Shown: positions 1-7,494 of the stretch, in pieces
Numbering within the stretch: position 1 is the stretch's first letter
How the letters are laid out: every line of letters starts with the position of its first letter
Assembly: GCF_002980495.1 (NCBI RefSeq)
Contig: NZ_PVBR01000007.1
Span: 1 to 64,000 of the forward strand
Direction: 5' to 3'
Length of the DNA: 64,000 bases
Source of the DNA: Phyllobacterium phragmitis
GTDB lineage: Bacteria > Pseudomonadota > Alphaproteobacteria > Rhizobiales > Rhizobiaceae
Notes under the pieces: generated by a model
What the model was told of the DNA's origin: nothing
What the model saw: only the letters and a program-made list of their open reading frames with translations
Databases searched by the model: none
Made by a program: the position numbers and the translations under genes

Positions 1-25
1 CGATGAACTTCAGCCGTTCATCCAT
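1..25 (-). CDS. IS481-family transposase, N-terminal fragment cut by window edge
   Basis: Eight codons are visible, starting at the ATG whose complement is at 23-25 and preceded by an AAGGAG ribosome binding site (complement at 35-40). They read MDERLKFI, the usual opening of IS481-type DDE transposases. Everything else lies left of the window, so the catalytic core cannot be checked. The call rests on this start plus the terminal-repeat-like words just upstream. Confidence 0.5.
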
Positions 26-120
26 AAGGCTACACTCCTTCCACGGCACTCCGCGATCCTCCGCAAAGCGCCAATTGTGTAACCTATGTGTCCGCAATGA
101 ACTGTGACCCATGTCTCGGG
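1..120 (-). mobile_element. IS481-type insertion sequence, one end only
   Basis: The left edge holds the first codons of a reverse-strand gene that reads like an IS481 transposase, followed outward by two imperfect direct copies of a TGT(A/G)ACC(T/C)ATGT-like word at 78-93 and 103-118, 25 bases apart. Such words are typical of IS481-family ends. The element lies about 55 bases beyond the end of the flavin oxidase gene. The outer boundary (about 120) is a guess because the target duplication and the other end are outside the window. Confidence 0.55.
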
Positions 121-173
121 TAGGTCAATTACGACATATCGACTGGGATTCCGACAAAGCGCGTGGCCGTGTT

Positions 174-1331
174 CTATTCCCGCCGCGTCTTCGCGAAGCG
201 GTCCATGGCGGCGAAGGAGAAGGCGCTGATCGGCAGGGGCGTTGCGCCCTCCAATACCAGATCGGCGAGGATTTCACCGACGACGCTGGTAAATTTGAAG
301 CCGTGCCCCGAACAGGGCGACGCCACCACGATGCGCGGGTCGGACGGCAGGAGGTCGATGAGGAAATCCTCACTCGGCAGCATCGTATAGCGGCAGGTGA
401 TGGCATTGACGCGCAGGCCTGCTGCATCAGGAACACGGCGGGCGATGAAATCATCGAGCAGCGCCAGATCGGTGTCGTTCACCGGCGGATTGGGGCTATC
501 AGGATCGATCTCCTCGCGGAAATGCGCGTGTTTTCCGATCTTGACGCCATCCGGCCCGATGACGGGAAAGCCGAAGAAGGAACCGGCATCGCCCTCATCG
601 CGGATGAAGGCCGGCATGCGGCCAAGTGCCGTGGAAAAACCGTCGCGCGGCTGATACCACGCCACGACCTGGCGGATCGGCACGGCGAGCCCGCGCAATT
701 GCGGCACCAGCTCGGCAATCCATGGCCCAGTGGCCACCACCACCTTGCCGGCGCGGTAGCGCGCCGTATCGGTGACGATCTCGACATCGCTATCGCCGGG
801 TTCGATCGCCGTCACCTTCTCGCCGAAATGCAGAACGGCGCCGTCCGCCGCCGCAAGTCTCAGATAGCCGAAGACCGCAGCCTCCGGCTTCAGGAACCCG
901 CCCTCGGGATCGAGAACCGCAATGTCATCGGCATCCAGCGCAAAGGCGGGAAAGCGCCTCAGCATCATTTCCCGGTCGAGCACCTCGGAGGCAAGCCCAT
1001 GCAGTTTCGCTGAGGCGCGCGTTCCCTTGACGATCTTGTCGTCGGGGCGGCCGATCTGCAGCACGCCTGATATCGTCAGCACCTGCTCGCGCAGCCGTTG
1101 CTCCATCGAGCGCCAATTGGCGTAGGCGCTCTGCAGAAGCGGCACATAGGACGGATCCTCGAAATAGCCGAGCCGGATCAGCCTGGAATCACCATGCGAG
1201 GAGCCCAGCGCATGAGCGGGAAACGCCGCCTCGATGCCGATCACTTTGACGCCGCGGGCGGCGAGATGCGCGACCGCCGCGCTGCCCATGGCGCCAAGAC
1301 CGATGACGGCGACATCATATTGCGTGGACAT
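174..1331 (-). CDS. SolA/MSOX-type FAD-dependent amine (N-methyl amino acid) oxidase
   Basis: The 385-residue product matches monomeric sarcosine oxidase and N-methyltryptophan oxidase in length. Residues 11-16 form the dinucleotide-binding GxGxxG (GLGAMG), followed by a GSSHGDSR segment. Cys313 in CRYTMLPSEDF is where the family attaches FAD covalently. Such enzymes oxidise a secondary amine to an imine, releasing H2O2. The ATG at 1331 is preferred over the one at 1337 because a GGGGG run then has a 6-base spacer. It is the last gene of a leftward group with a HAL-like protein and an amino-acid transporter, so it probably acts on the imported compound. The substrate cannot be read from sequence. 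Confidence 0.8.
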   Translation of the reverse strand: MSTQYDVAVIGLGAMGSAAVAHLAARGVKVIGIEAAFPAHALGSSHGDSRLIRLGYFEDPSYVPLLQSAYANWRSMEQRLREQVLTISGVLQIGRPDDKIVKGTRASAKLHGLASEVLDREMMLRRFPAFALDADDIAVLDPEGGFLKPEAAVFGYLRLAAADGAVLHFGEKVTAIEPGDSDVEIVTDTARYRAGKVVVATGPWIAELVPQLRGLAVPIRQVVAWYQPRDGFSTALGRMPAFIRDEGDAGSFFGFPVIGPDGVKIGKHAHFREEIDPDSPNPPVNDTDLALLDDFIARRVPDAAGLRVNAITCRYTMLPSEDFLIDLLPSDPRIVVASPCSGHGFKFTSVVGEILADLVLEGATPLPISAFSFAAMDRFAKTRRE

Positions 1332-1362
1332 GTTCATCCCCCAGTTTCGTCGGCTAAGGCAG

Positions 1363-2859
1363 TCAATCAATGCGGGGCGCCGTAGTACTGGCCAGAAGGC
1401 CACGCGCCGCCGCCATATCCTTAGCCAGGGGCCGATCATCGGCATAGCGGGGCAGGATGTCGCGCAATGCCCGATACACCACATCGGTCCCTTCAGCGCG
1501 GGCGGCTTTCGCGGATTGAATATCCAGCGCCTGCGCCGCCGCCAGAAGCTCGATCGCGAAGATCTGCTCGGCATTGTCGAGCACGGCCAGAAGCTTCATC
1601 GCCGCGGCCGTCGGATGCGCCAGGAAATCCTCCTGCAAGGCGGAGGTGACGTCGCCATCGAGACTGGCGGGCGCGCCAAGGCGGCGGTTTTCGTTGCTGA
1701 GTGCGGCGGCCGTATATTGCGCGATCATGAAACCGGAGCCCGCGCCTGGATCATCGGCGAGGAAGGCCGGCAGGCCGCTCACCAGCGGATTGACCAGACG
1801 GTCGATGCGGCGCTCGCTCATGGCAGCGATCTGCGCGATAGCGACCGCCAGCATGTCGAGCCCCTGCGCGAGGGCGGGCCCAACGGCGTGAGCCTCAGAC
1901 CAGACCAGCGGCTCCTCCGGCGAGCCTGAAACGGCTGGATTGTCGGTGACGGAGGCAAGCTCGCGATTGACGACATCGGCTACGAAATCGAAGCCGTCAC
2001 GTGCGGCGCCGTGGGCATGCGGAATGGCGCGCAGGCTCAATGCATCCTGCGTCCGCGCCCCGGCATTGGCTGATATGAGCCGGCTTCCTTCGAGCCTTTC
2101 CCGCAATGCGCGGCCGACGGTTTCGATGCCCTTCGAGCGCCGGAGTGCAAGCACGCTCTCATCGAATGCCTGCATCTGCGCGCCGAGCGCTTCAAGCGTC
2201 AGCGCGGCGATGGCATCGGCCCATTCGAGCAGACGCTCAACACGGTGAAGCGCGACACAGCCAAGGCCTGTGGAACAGGACGTGCCGTTGACAAGGCTCA
2301 AGCCTTCCTTCGCCTCCAGCACGACCGGCGCAATGCCGATCTGCGCCAGGGCTTCGGCGCCGGTCACCTTGCGGCCCGCCAGATGCACCGTCCCCTCGCC
2401 GATCAGCACCAGCGCGATATGCGCCATATGCGTGAGATAGCCGGCGGAGCCTTTCGAGGGGACATCGGGAATGCAATCATGGTCGAGCAGCGCCAGCATC
2501 GCTTGTACGATTTCGGGCCGGACGCCGGAATGGCCATGGGCGAAATTGTTGATCTGGGCGGCGATGATGGCGCGCACCTCGCGCGGCGCAAGAAGGGGAC
2601 CGACGCCGCAGGCATGGCTCATCAGGATATTGCGCGACAGGCGGCGCTGCGACGCGCGGTCGACGACCGTATCGGCAAGCGCGCCGACGCCTGTGGTTAT
2701 TCCATAGGCGCGGACGCCGCTATTCACCAGCGCGGCGACGATGCGCGCGGCGTGACCTATCCTGTTCCAGGCATTGTCGCCAAGCTCCAGCCGGGCACCC
2801 TCGGCGATGCCGGCGGCTGAATGCCAATCGAGCGTCGTTTCAAGCATTATGGTGCGCAC
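1363..2859 (-). CDS. HAL/PAL-family aromatic amino acid lyase homologue lacking the MIO triad
   Basis: The 498-residue product is clearly of the histidine/phenylalanine ammonia-lyase fold. It keeps YGITTGVG at 52-59 with the catalytic Tyr52, the NGTSCSTG segment, TQDALSLR and the late SNENR segment. The loop that normally reads GSVG-ASG-DLAP reads GSAG-YLTH here (GSAG is residues 137-140), so the Ala-Ser-Gly that cyclises to the electrophilic MIO group is absent. The flanks VPSKGSAG and HIALVLIGEG align without any other gap. The GTG start is 2 bases after the ATPase stop and has GGGAG upstream. It is co-transcribed with a HisJQMP-like importer. It may be a non-MIO enzyme or may build MIO from another tripeptide. 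The family is certain, the reaction unknown. Confidence 0.85.
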   Translation of the reverse strand: MRTIMLETTLDWHSAAGIAEGARLELGDNAWNRIGHAARIVAALVNSGVRAYGITTGVGALADTVVDRASQRRLSRNILMSHACGVGPLLAPREVRAIIAAQINNFAHGHSGVRPEIVQAMLALLDHDCIPDVPSKGSAGYLTHMAHIALVLIGEGTVHLAGRKVTGAEALAQIGIAPVVLEAKEGLSLVNGTSCSTGLGCVALHRVERLLEWADAIAALTLEALGAQMQAFDESVLALRRSKGIETVGRALRERLEGSRLISANAGARTQDALSLRAIPHAHGAARDGFDFVADVVNRELASVTDNPAVSGSPEEPLVWSEAHAVGPALAQGLDMLAVAIAQIAAMSERRIDRLVNPLVSGLPAFLADDPGAGSGFMIAQYTAAALSNENRRLGAPASLDGDVTSALQEDFLAHPTAAAMKLLAVLDNAEQIFAIELLAAAQALDIQSAKAARAEGTDVVYRALRDILPRYADDRPLAKDMAAARGLLASTTAPRID

Positions 2860-2861
2860 TG

Positions 2862-3665
2862 TCAGCTCCCGAACGTGCCGATGAATTGCCGGAAGGCGGG
2901 TGAACCGCCTTTACCGAAAAGCTCTTCCGGCGCGCCGTCGCTGTCGATCTCGCCGGAGCGCATGAAGATGACGCGGTTGGAGACATTGCGGGCAAAGCTC
3001 ATCTCATGCGTAACCACCAGCATCGTCATGCCCTCTTCCGCCAGACTGCGCATGACGCGCAGAACCTCGCCGACGAGCTCGGGATCGAGCGCGGAGGTCG
3101 GCTCGTCGAACAGCATCACCTTCGGTTTCATCGCCAGGGCGCGGGCAATCGCGGCGCGCTGCTGCTGGCCGCCGGAGAGGTGGGCTGGATAGGCATGGCG
3201 CTTTTCGGCGATCCCGACCTTTTCAAGAAGCGCTTCTGCTTCGGCGATGCACTCGGCGCGCGGCCTTTTCAGCACATGCACCGGACCTTCGATGGCATTG
3301 TCGAGGATGGTCATGTGGGACCAGAGATTGAAGGACTGGAAGACCATGCCGAGCTCGGCCCGGATGCGATCGATCTGCTTTCGGCTGACCGGCATGTTGC
3401 GGCCGTTGCGCACCGTCATCTCGATGCGCTCGCCGTCGACGACGATCTCGCCCTGATCGGCGGTTTCGAGAAGATTGATGCAGCGCAGGAATGTCGATTT
3501 TCCCGAACCGCTGGCGCCGAGCAGCGAAATGACGTCGCCATCATGGGCATCGAGCGAAATGCCGCGCAGAACCTCATGCGCGCCGAAGCTCTTGTGGATG
3601 TTGCGGACGGATAGCCGGGTGGCCGCAGCCATGTTCCCCTCCATTGTGGTTTCTGGCGTCGTCAT
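2862..3665 (-). CDS. Polar amino acid ABC transporter ATP-binding protein (HisP-like)
   Basis: This 267-residue ATPase powers uptake by the two permeases encoded just upstream. Walker A (GASGSGKST) is at 50-58, followed by a Q-loop (VFQSFN), the signature LSGGQQQR, Walker [13 protein letters not shown] and the switch histidine in VVTHEM. It has the insert between Walker A and the Q-loop that is typical of HisP/AotP/OccP proteins. Its ATG overlaps the permease stop by 4 bases (ATGA), which fixes the start, although an inner ATG begins at the MAAATRL segment. The HAL-like gene follows after 2 bases. Confidence 0.95.
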   Translation of the reverse strand: MTTPETTMEGNMAAATRLSVRNIHKSFGAHEVLRGISLDAHDGDVISLLGASGSGKSTFLRCINLLETADQGEIVVDGERIEMTVRNGRNMPVSRKQIDRIRAELGMVFQSFNLWSHMTILDNAIEGPVHVLKRPRAECIAEAEALLEKVGIAEKRHAYPAHLSGGQQQRAAIARALAMKPKVMLFDEPTSALDPELVGEVLRVMRSLAEEGMTMLVVTHEMSFARNVSNRVIFMRSGEIDSDGAPEELFGKGGSPAFRQFIGTFGS

Positions 3666-4390
3666 CGGGATACCGGAAGGCCGCCGGGGACCAGAGATAC
3701 CGCAGCACGCCGGTGCGGTGAAAGGCGATGTTCGATAAGTGCCATCGCCTGCAGGATCAGGAAATTGAGCACGAGATAGATGATCGCCGCGCAGAGAAAC
3801 ACCTCCATCGTACGGTAGGTCTGCGCGATCAGCCGCTGCGCAACGCCGGTCACCTCCCAGACAGTGACGAGGCTCGCCAGCGCCGTGGATTTGACCATCA
3901 TCACGATCTCCGTCGAATAAGCCGGCAGGGCATGGCGGAAGGCGATGGGGGCGATGATGCGGCGCACCAGGAGAAAGCCGGACATGCCGATGGCGCGCGC
4001 CGCCTCGATTTCGCGCGGCTGAACGGCGCGCAGGCCGAAGCGGAAGATCTCAGCCGTATATCCCGCCGTGCAGAGCGCCAGCGACAGGACGGCGCAGACG
4101 AAGGGCTCGCGCAACGCCGGCCAAACGAAAGAGTGGCGGATGAAGCCGAACTGGCCGAGGCCGTAGAAGACGAGAAACATCTGGATGAGCAGCGGCGAGC
4201 CGCGGAAGATGAAGATATAGCCCCGCGCAAACCGGCTGAGGACGGGATTGCCGCCGACCCGCATCCAGACGATCAACAGGGCGAGCAGACCGCCGAACAG
4301 CACCGAGAGGGAAAACAAGGCAAGCGTCATCGGCAAGGCGGCGAGCAGCGTCTTCATGGTCTGGAACAGGAAAGGGAAATCCATCGCCAT
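3662..4390 (-). CDS. Polar amino acid ABC transporter permease (HisM-like)
   Basis: The 242-residue inner-membrane protein belongs to the HEQRo permease family (histidine, glutamate, glutamine, arginine, opines). It has about five hydrophobic segments and the EAA loop around [20 protein letters not shown] that docks on the ATPase. The segment [18 protein letters not shown] is a family hallmark. It starts 6 bases after the stop of the partner permease and overlaps the ATPase gene by 4 bases. Confidence 0.93.
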   Translation of the reverse strand: MAMDFPFLFQTMKTLLAALPMTLALFSLSVLFGGLLALLIVWMRVGGNPVLSRFARGYIFIFRGSPLLIQMFLVFYGLGQFGFIRHSFVWPALREPFVCAVLSLALCTAGYTAEIFRFGLRAVQPREIEAARAIGMSGFLLVRRIIAPIAFRHALPAYSTEIVMMVKSTALASLVTVWEVTGVAQRLIAQTYRTMEVFLCAAIIYLVLNFLILQAMALIEHRLSPHRRAAVSLVPGGLPVSR

Positions 4391-4396
4391 TCCTCC

Positions 4397-5119
4397 TTAT
4401 ATCTGGCCGATGCCGGCCGGCATGCTGCGGCTGGCGCGCCTCTCGGCGCTGGCAAACAGGCGGTCGGACATGCTGGTCAGGACCAGATAGAGACAGCCGC
4501 CGACGATGAAGAACAGGAAATATTGCCGTGTCGAGCCGGCGGCGACCTGGCTGGTGCGCATCAGATCGGCGAGGCCTGTGACGGAGACGAGTGCGGAATC
4601 CTTGAGGCTCAGCTGCCAGACATTGCCGATGCCGGGAAGGGCGAAGCGCAGAACCTGCGGCGCGATGATGCGCCGGAACCGCAACAGACGGTTCATGCCG
4701 ATCGCCTCGGCGGCTTCGAGCTCGCCCCTGGGAATCGCCAGGAAGGCACCGCGATAGACCTCGGCCTGATAGGCGCCGCAGATCAGACCTACGGCAAGGG
4801 CGCCGGCGATGAAGGTCGGAAGCCCGAGAAACCCGTCATAGCCGAAATAAGCGCCGATCATGGTGACGGCGCTGGAGCCGCCGAAATAGACGAGATAGAT
4901 GATCAGAAGCTCAGGCACGCCGCGAAAGATGGTGGTGTAGACGCCGCCGGCGGTTCTGATCGCCCGGCTCTGCGAAAGCTTGGCCGCGGCGACGACAGCC
5001 CCGAGCACGGCGCCGATCAGGAGCGCCGTGAGGGTGACGCACAGCGTCATCAAGGCAGCCATGAGGAGCAGCCCGCCCCAGCCGGTCTGCCCGAAACCGA
5101 GTGTCTCCACTATCTGCAT
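4397..5119 (-). CDS. Polar amino acid ABC transporter permease (HisQ-like)
   Basis: The 240-residue permease partners the HisM-like protein. It has several membrane spans, the family segment IFRGVPELLIIYLVYFGG and the EAA loop at GELEAAEAIGMNRLLRFRRI. It is separated from the upstream binding-protein gene by 117 bases that hold a strong hairpin (5201-5227). This suggests that the permeases are made in smaller amounts than the binding protein. Confidence 0.93.
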   Translation of the reverse strand: MQIVETLGFGQTGWGGLLLMAALMTLCVTLTALLIGAVLGAVVAAAKLSQSRAIRTAGGVYTTIFRGVPELLIIYLVYFGGSSAVTMIGAYFGYDGFLGLPTFIAGALAVGLICGAYQAEVYRGAFLAIPRGELEAAEAIGMNRLLRFRRIIAPQVLRFALPGIGNVWQLSLKDSALVSVTGLADLMRTSQVAAGSTRQYFLFFIVGGCLYLVLTSMSDRLFASAERRASRSMPAGIGQI

Positions 5120-5200
5120 ATCAATGTTCCCACACTATCGATTGGGGCCGGTCTCAGCAGACCGGAGCGGGACGCGAAAATTCCGCACGTCGAAAACGCG

Positions 5201-5227
5201 CCTTGGAGCGGCAAAACCGCTCCAAGG
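5201..5227 (-). terminator. Intra-operon hairpin between binding-protein and permease genes
   Basis: An 11-base perfect stem (CCTTGGAGCGG and its complement) closes a 5-base loop, 10 bases after the binding-protein stop codon. There is no long U tract, so it may be a partial terminator or a 3'-end stabiliser. Hairpins at this place are common in binding-protein-dependent operons, where they raise the amount of the periplasmic protein over the permeases. Confidence 0.6.
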
Positions 5228-5236
5228 CAAATCCGG

Positions 5237-6079
5237 TCAAGGCGTAACGTCCGTCTTGAACCATTTCATCGACAGATCCTTGACGATTCCGTCGGCAAGT
5301 GCGGCCTTGATGGCATCGTCGAGCATCGCCTTGAGTTCGGGATCGGACTTGCGCACGCCCAGCCCCTCGCCGATGCCGAAAATGGTGCCGCCGATTTCGG
5401 GGCCGCTGAAGGCGAGTTCGCCATCGGCCTTTTCGAAGGCCGAATTCAGATAGACCGCGTCGTCGAAGGCGAGATCGATGCGTCCCGTTTCCAGATCGAG
5501 GTCGCGTTCGGCGCCGGTCTTGTATTCACGCACCGTGGCGATATCGCCGAAATTGTCATAGATGAACTTGGAATAGACAGTCGCCGCCTGGATGCCGATG
5601 GTGGCGCCCTTGAAGGCGGTGCGCATGGCTTCGACGGCATCCTTGCCGCCATTCAGATCCGGCTCCATCTTGACGACGCTGCCCGTGCCAGGCGCATTGG
5701 CGTAGGAGCTTTCCTTCGATGCGGCGAAGACCGCATGGGTATGGGCGTAAGGGACCGAGAAGTCGATGATCTGCTTGCGTTCCTCGGTGATCGACAGCGC
5801 GTCCATGATGACATCGAACTTGCCGGCGTTGAGGCTGGTGATCATGCCGTCCCAGTCGGAGGCGACCAGCTTGCATTCCACCTTCATGTGGTCGCAGAGA
5901 TATTTCGCCAGTTCCGGCTCGAAACCGCCGAGCGAGCCGTCCGGATTGGTCATGTTCCACGGGGCATAGGCGCCTTCCAGCGTGATCGTCACGCTCTTCC
6001 ATTCCTTGGCCTGAGCCGGAGACCATGCACCGGCAGCAAGCGCGACAGCGCCGGCCAGCAGAATCTTATAAGCTTTCAT
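5237..6079 (-). CDS. Periplasmic amino acid/opine-binding protein (HisJ/OccT-like)
   Basis: The 280-residue product begins with a signal peptide (MKAYKILLAGAVALAAGA, probable cleavage after AQA). A type 3 solute-binding fold follows, with PWNMTNPDGSLGGFEPEL, DWDGMITSLNAGKFD and SITEERKQIIDFSVPY, the usual ligand-loop regions. It captures an amino acid, or an imino acid or opine derivative, for the permeases encoded next. The ATG at 6079 is chosen because GGAGAATATCG precedes it and the signal peptide begins there. It is the first gene of the leftward operon and lies divergent to hutC. Confidence 0.92.
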   Translation of the reverse strand: MKAYKILLAGAVALAAGAWSPAQAKEWKSVTITLEGAYAPWNMTNPDGSLGGFEPELAKYLCDHMKVECKLVASDWDGMITSLNAGKFDVIMDALSITEERKQIIDFSVPYAHTHAVFAASKESSYANAPGTGSVVKMEPDLNGGKDAVEAMRTAFKGATIGIQAATVYSKFIYDNFGDIATVREYKTGAERDLDLETGRIDLAFDDAVYLNSAFEKADGELAFSGPEIGGTIFGIGEGLGVRKSDPELKAMLDDAIKAALADGIVKDLSMKWFKTDVTP

Positions 6080-6426
6080 CGATATTCTCCTCTGGTGGTG
6101 TCGGAAACTGTTATTGACGTGCCGATCTGTGTCGGCTTGGCGAGAGCATGGCATGGCCATGATTAACGCGGATCGATATCGGGCTGGATCGTGAGCTATC
6201 GGCTAGACCAAGAAGCCAAATCCGGATCATTTCCCTATTGATGTTGTATATGGGACCATATGTCAATTACTATGGCATGCAAGCATAAAGTGTCGATTAC
6301 GTGCAGTTCCTACCGCTGCTTAAAATTAAGGCGGAGAGGGCGGACGCACATTGTTCGGCTTCAAAGACTGCCGGGTAGCCAAGTGGTTTAGGCGATTTCA
6401 ATGCGATCAGGAGGAGGATATCTTCA
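6080..6426. promoter_or_regulatory. Divergent control region between transporter operon and hutC
   Basis: This 347-base gap has no gene and must hold both promoters. An interrupted palindrome lies at 6248-6261 (ATATG-GGAC-CATAT), and the word GTTGTATATG at 6243-6252 recurs downstream of hutC at 7176-7185. HutC-type GntR proteins usually bind TGTATA-rich palindromes, so this is the best operator candidate. The hutC start is preceded by AGGAGGAGG (about 6410-6418). Confidence 0.45.
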
Positions 6427-7161
6427 ATGTCAAATGAACGGGCAAGCGAAAGCGCCCCGCTTTATGCCGGCGTGAAACAGATGATCCTCGACCGCATTCA
6501 CAGCGGCGAATGGCCTCCGAAACATCGCGTCCCCTCGGAAAACGAGCTCGTCGCGGAGCTGGGCGTCAGCAAGATGACCGCCAACCGGGCGCTGCGCGAA
6601 CTGGCGAGCGAGGGCGAACTCGTGCGCATCCAGGGCGTCGGTTCGTTCGTTGCCGAGCGCAAGGGCACTTCGGCGCTTTTCGAGGTCAGGAATATTGCAG
6701 ACGAAATCGCGGAAAGAGGCCATATTCACCTGGCTTTGGTGGTTTTTCTCAGGGAAGAGGACGCCTCCCCTGCCATTGCGGACGCGCTGGATCTGCCGAT
6801 CGGCGCAAGGGTCTTTCACTCGCTGATCGTCCATAGCGAGAACGGCGTTCCCGTGCAGATCGAGGATCGCCACGTCAATCCCGCGGCCGCGCCTGCCTAT
6901 CTCGAACAGGATTTCACCACCATTACACCCAATGCCTATCTGACGCGCGAGGCACCCTTGAGCGGGTCGGAGCACATCGTCGAAGCCACCATGCCGGAAC
7001 CCTGGGAATGCAAGCTGCTGGTCATCCTGCGCAACGAGCCATGCCTGACGATCCGCCGGCGCACATGGTCTTCGAAACAGGTGGTTTCGTTCGCCCGCCT
7101 CATCTATCCCGGCAATCGCTATCGGCTGGAAACACGCAGCGGCAAGGCCGTGGAAGAGTGA
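6427..7161 (+). CDS. hutC: GntR/HutC-family transcriptional regulator
   Basis: The 244-residue protein has an N-terminal winged helix (about 10-75, with LYAGVKQMIL, PSENELVAELGVSKMTANRA and the wing VRIQGVGSFVA) and a UTRA ligand-binding domain (about 95-235). It resembles histidine-utilisation repressors, which are released by urocanate. No hutU, hutG or hutI is nearby, so its inducer may be another product of the adjacent HAL-like enzyme. It faces the transporter/lyase/oxidase operon across a 347-base gap, as expected for a local repressor. Confidence 0.9.
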   Translation: MSNERASESAPLYAGVKQMILDRIHSGEWPPKHRVPSENELVAELGVSKMTANRALRELASEGELVRIQGVGSFVAERKGTSALFEVRNIADEIAERGHIHLALVVFLREEDASPAIADALDLPIGARVFHSLIVHSENGVPVQIEDRHVNPAAAPAYLEQDFTTITPNAYLTREAPLSGSEHIVEATMPEPWECKLLVILRNEPCLTIRRRTWSSKQVVSFARLIYPGNRYRLETRSGKAVEE

Positions 7162-7494
7162 GCACGCGCTCCCAGGTTGTATATGTAACCCAGCATCGGG
7201 AACGACACCGCTGGGCATCCCTATTTTTTAGGAATCCTTTTTTAGGAAATGAAAAAAGCAATGCCCCGGCCATTTCTCCAGATGATTCGCCTCTATTTGC
7301 TTTCGAGAACGTCCGACGCCCTAGTTTAGGTTGATGCGACCACTATAGGAAATCTAGCTAACCAATTGAAAACTCGTGAGATTCTACGGAATACAAAAAC
7401 ACCGGTTGTCAAAAGTATTTTTTCAGTACAAAGATTCTGTATACGAACGATGACTTGAAGAATTGTTGATGCGAAACTTTCGAGGAGGCTGGAT
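7162..7494 (+). promoter_or_regulatory. Gene-free gap between hutC and gcd
   Basis: The 333 bases hold the word GTTGTATATG (7176-7185), the hutC terminator, and an AT-rich stretch from about 7300 that is the likely gcd promoter region. A TTGTCA hexamer near 7405 could be a -35 box, but no good -10 follows at 17 bases. AGGAGG at 7483-7488 is the gcd ribosome binding site. No coding capacity is seen. Confidence 0.5.
7189..7229 (+). terminator. Probable terminator of hutC
   Basis: A 6-base GC stem (CCCAGC at 7189-7194 and GCTGGG at 7210-7215) with a 15-base loop is followed within about 10 bases by a run of six T. The loop is large, so the structure is only moderately stable. Confidence 0.5.

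Noticed and set aside
3728-6166. 812-codon open frame antisense to the transporter operon
   Set aside because: It spans three well-supported genes and their gap on the other strand, is rich in Asp, Glu, Arg and His as antisense frames are, and has no ribosome binding site.
6370-6396. tRNA-like string GCCGGGTAGCCAAGTGG
   Set aside because: It resembles the 5' part of a tRNA-Leu/Ser, but no anticodon arm, T arm or acceptor complement follows in the next 60-90 bases.
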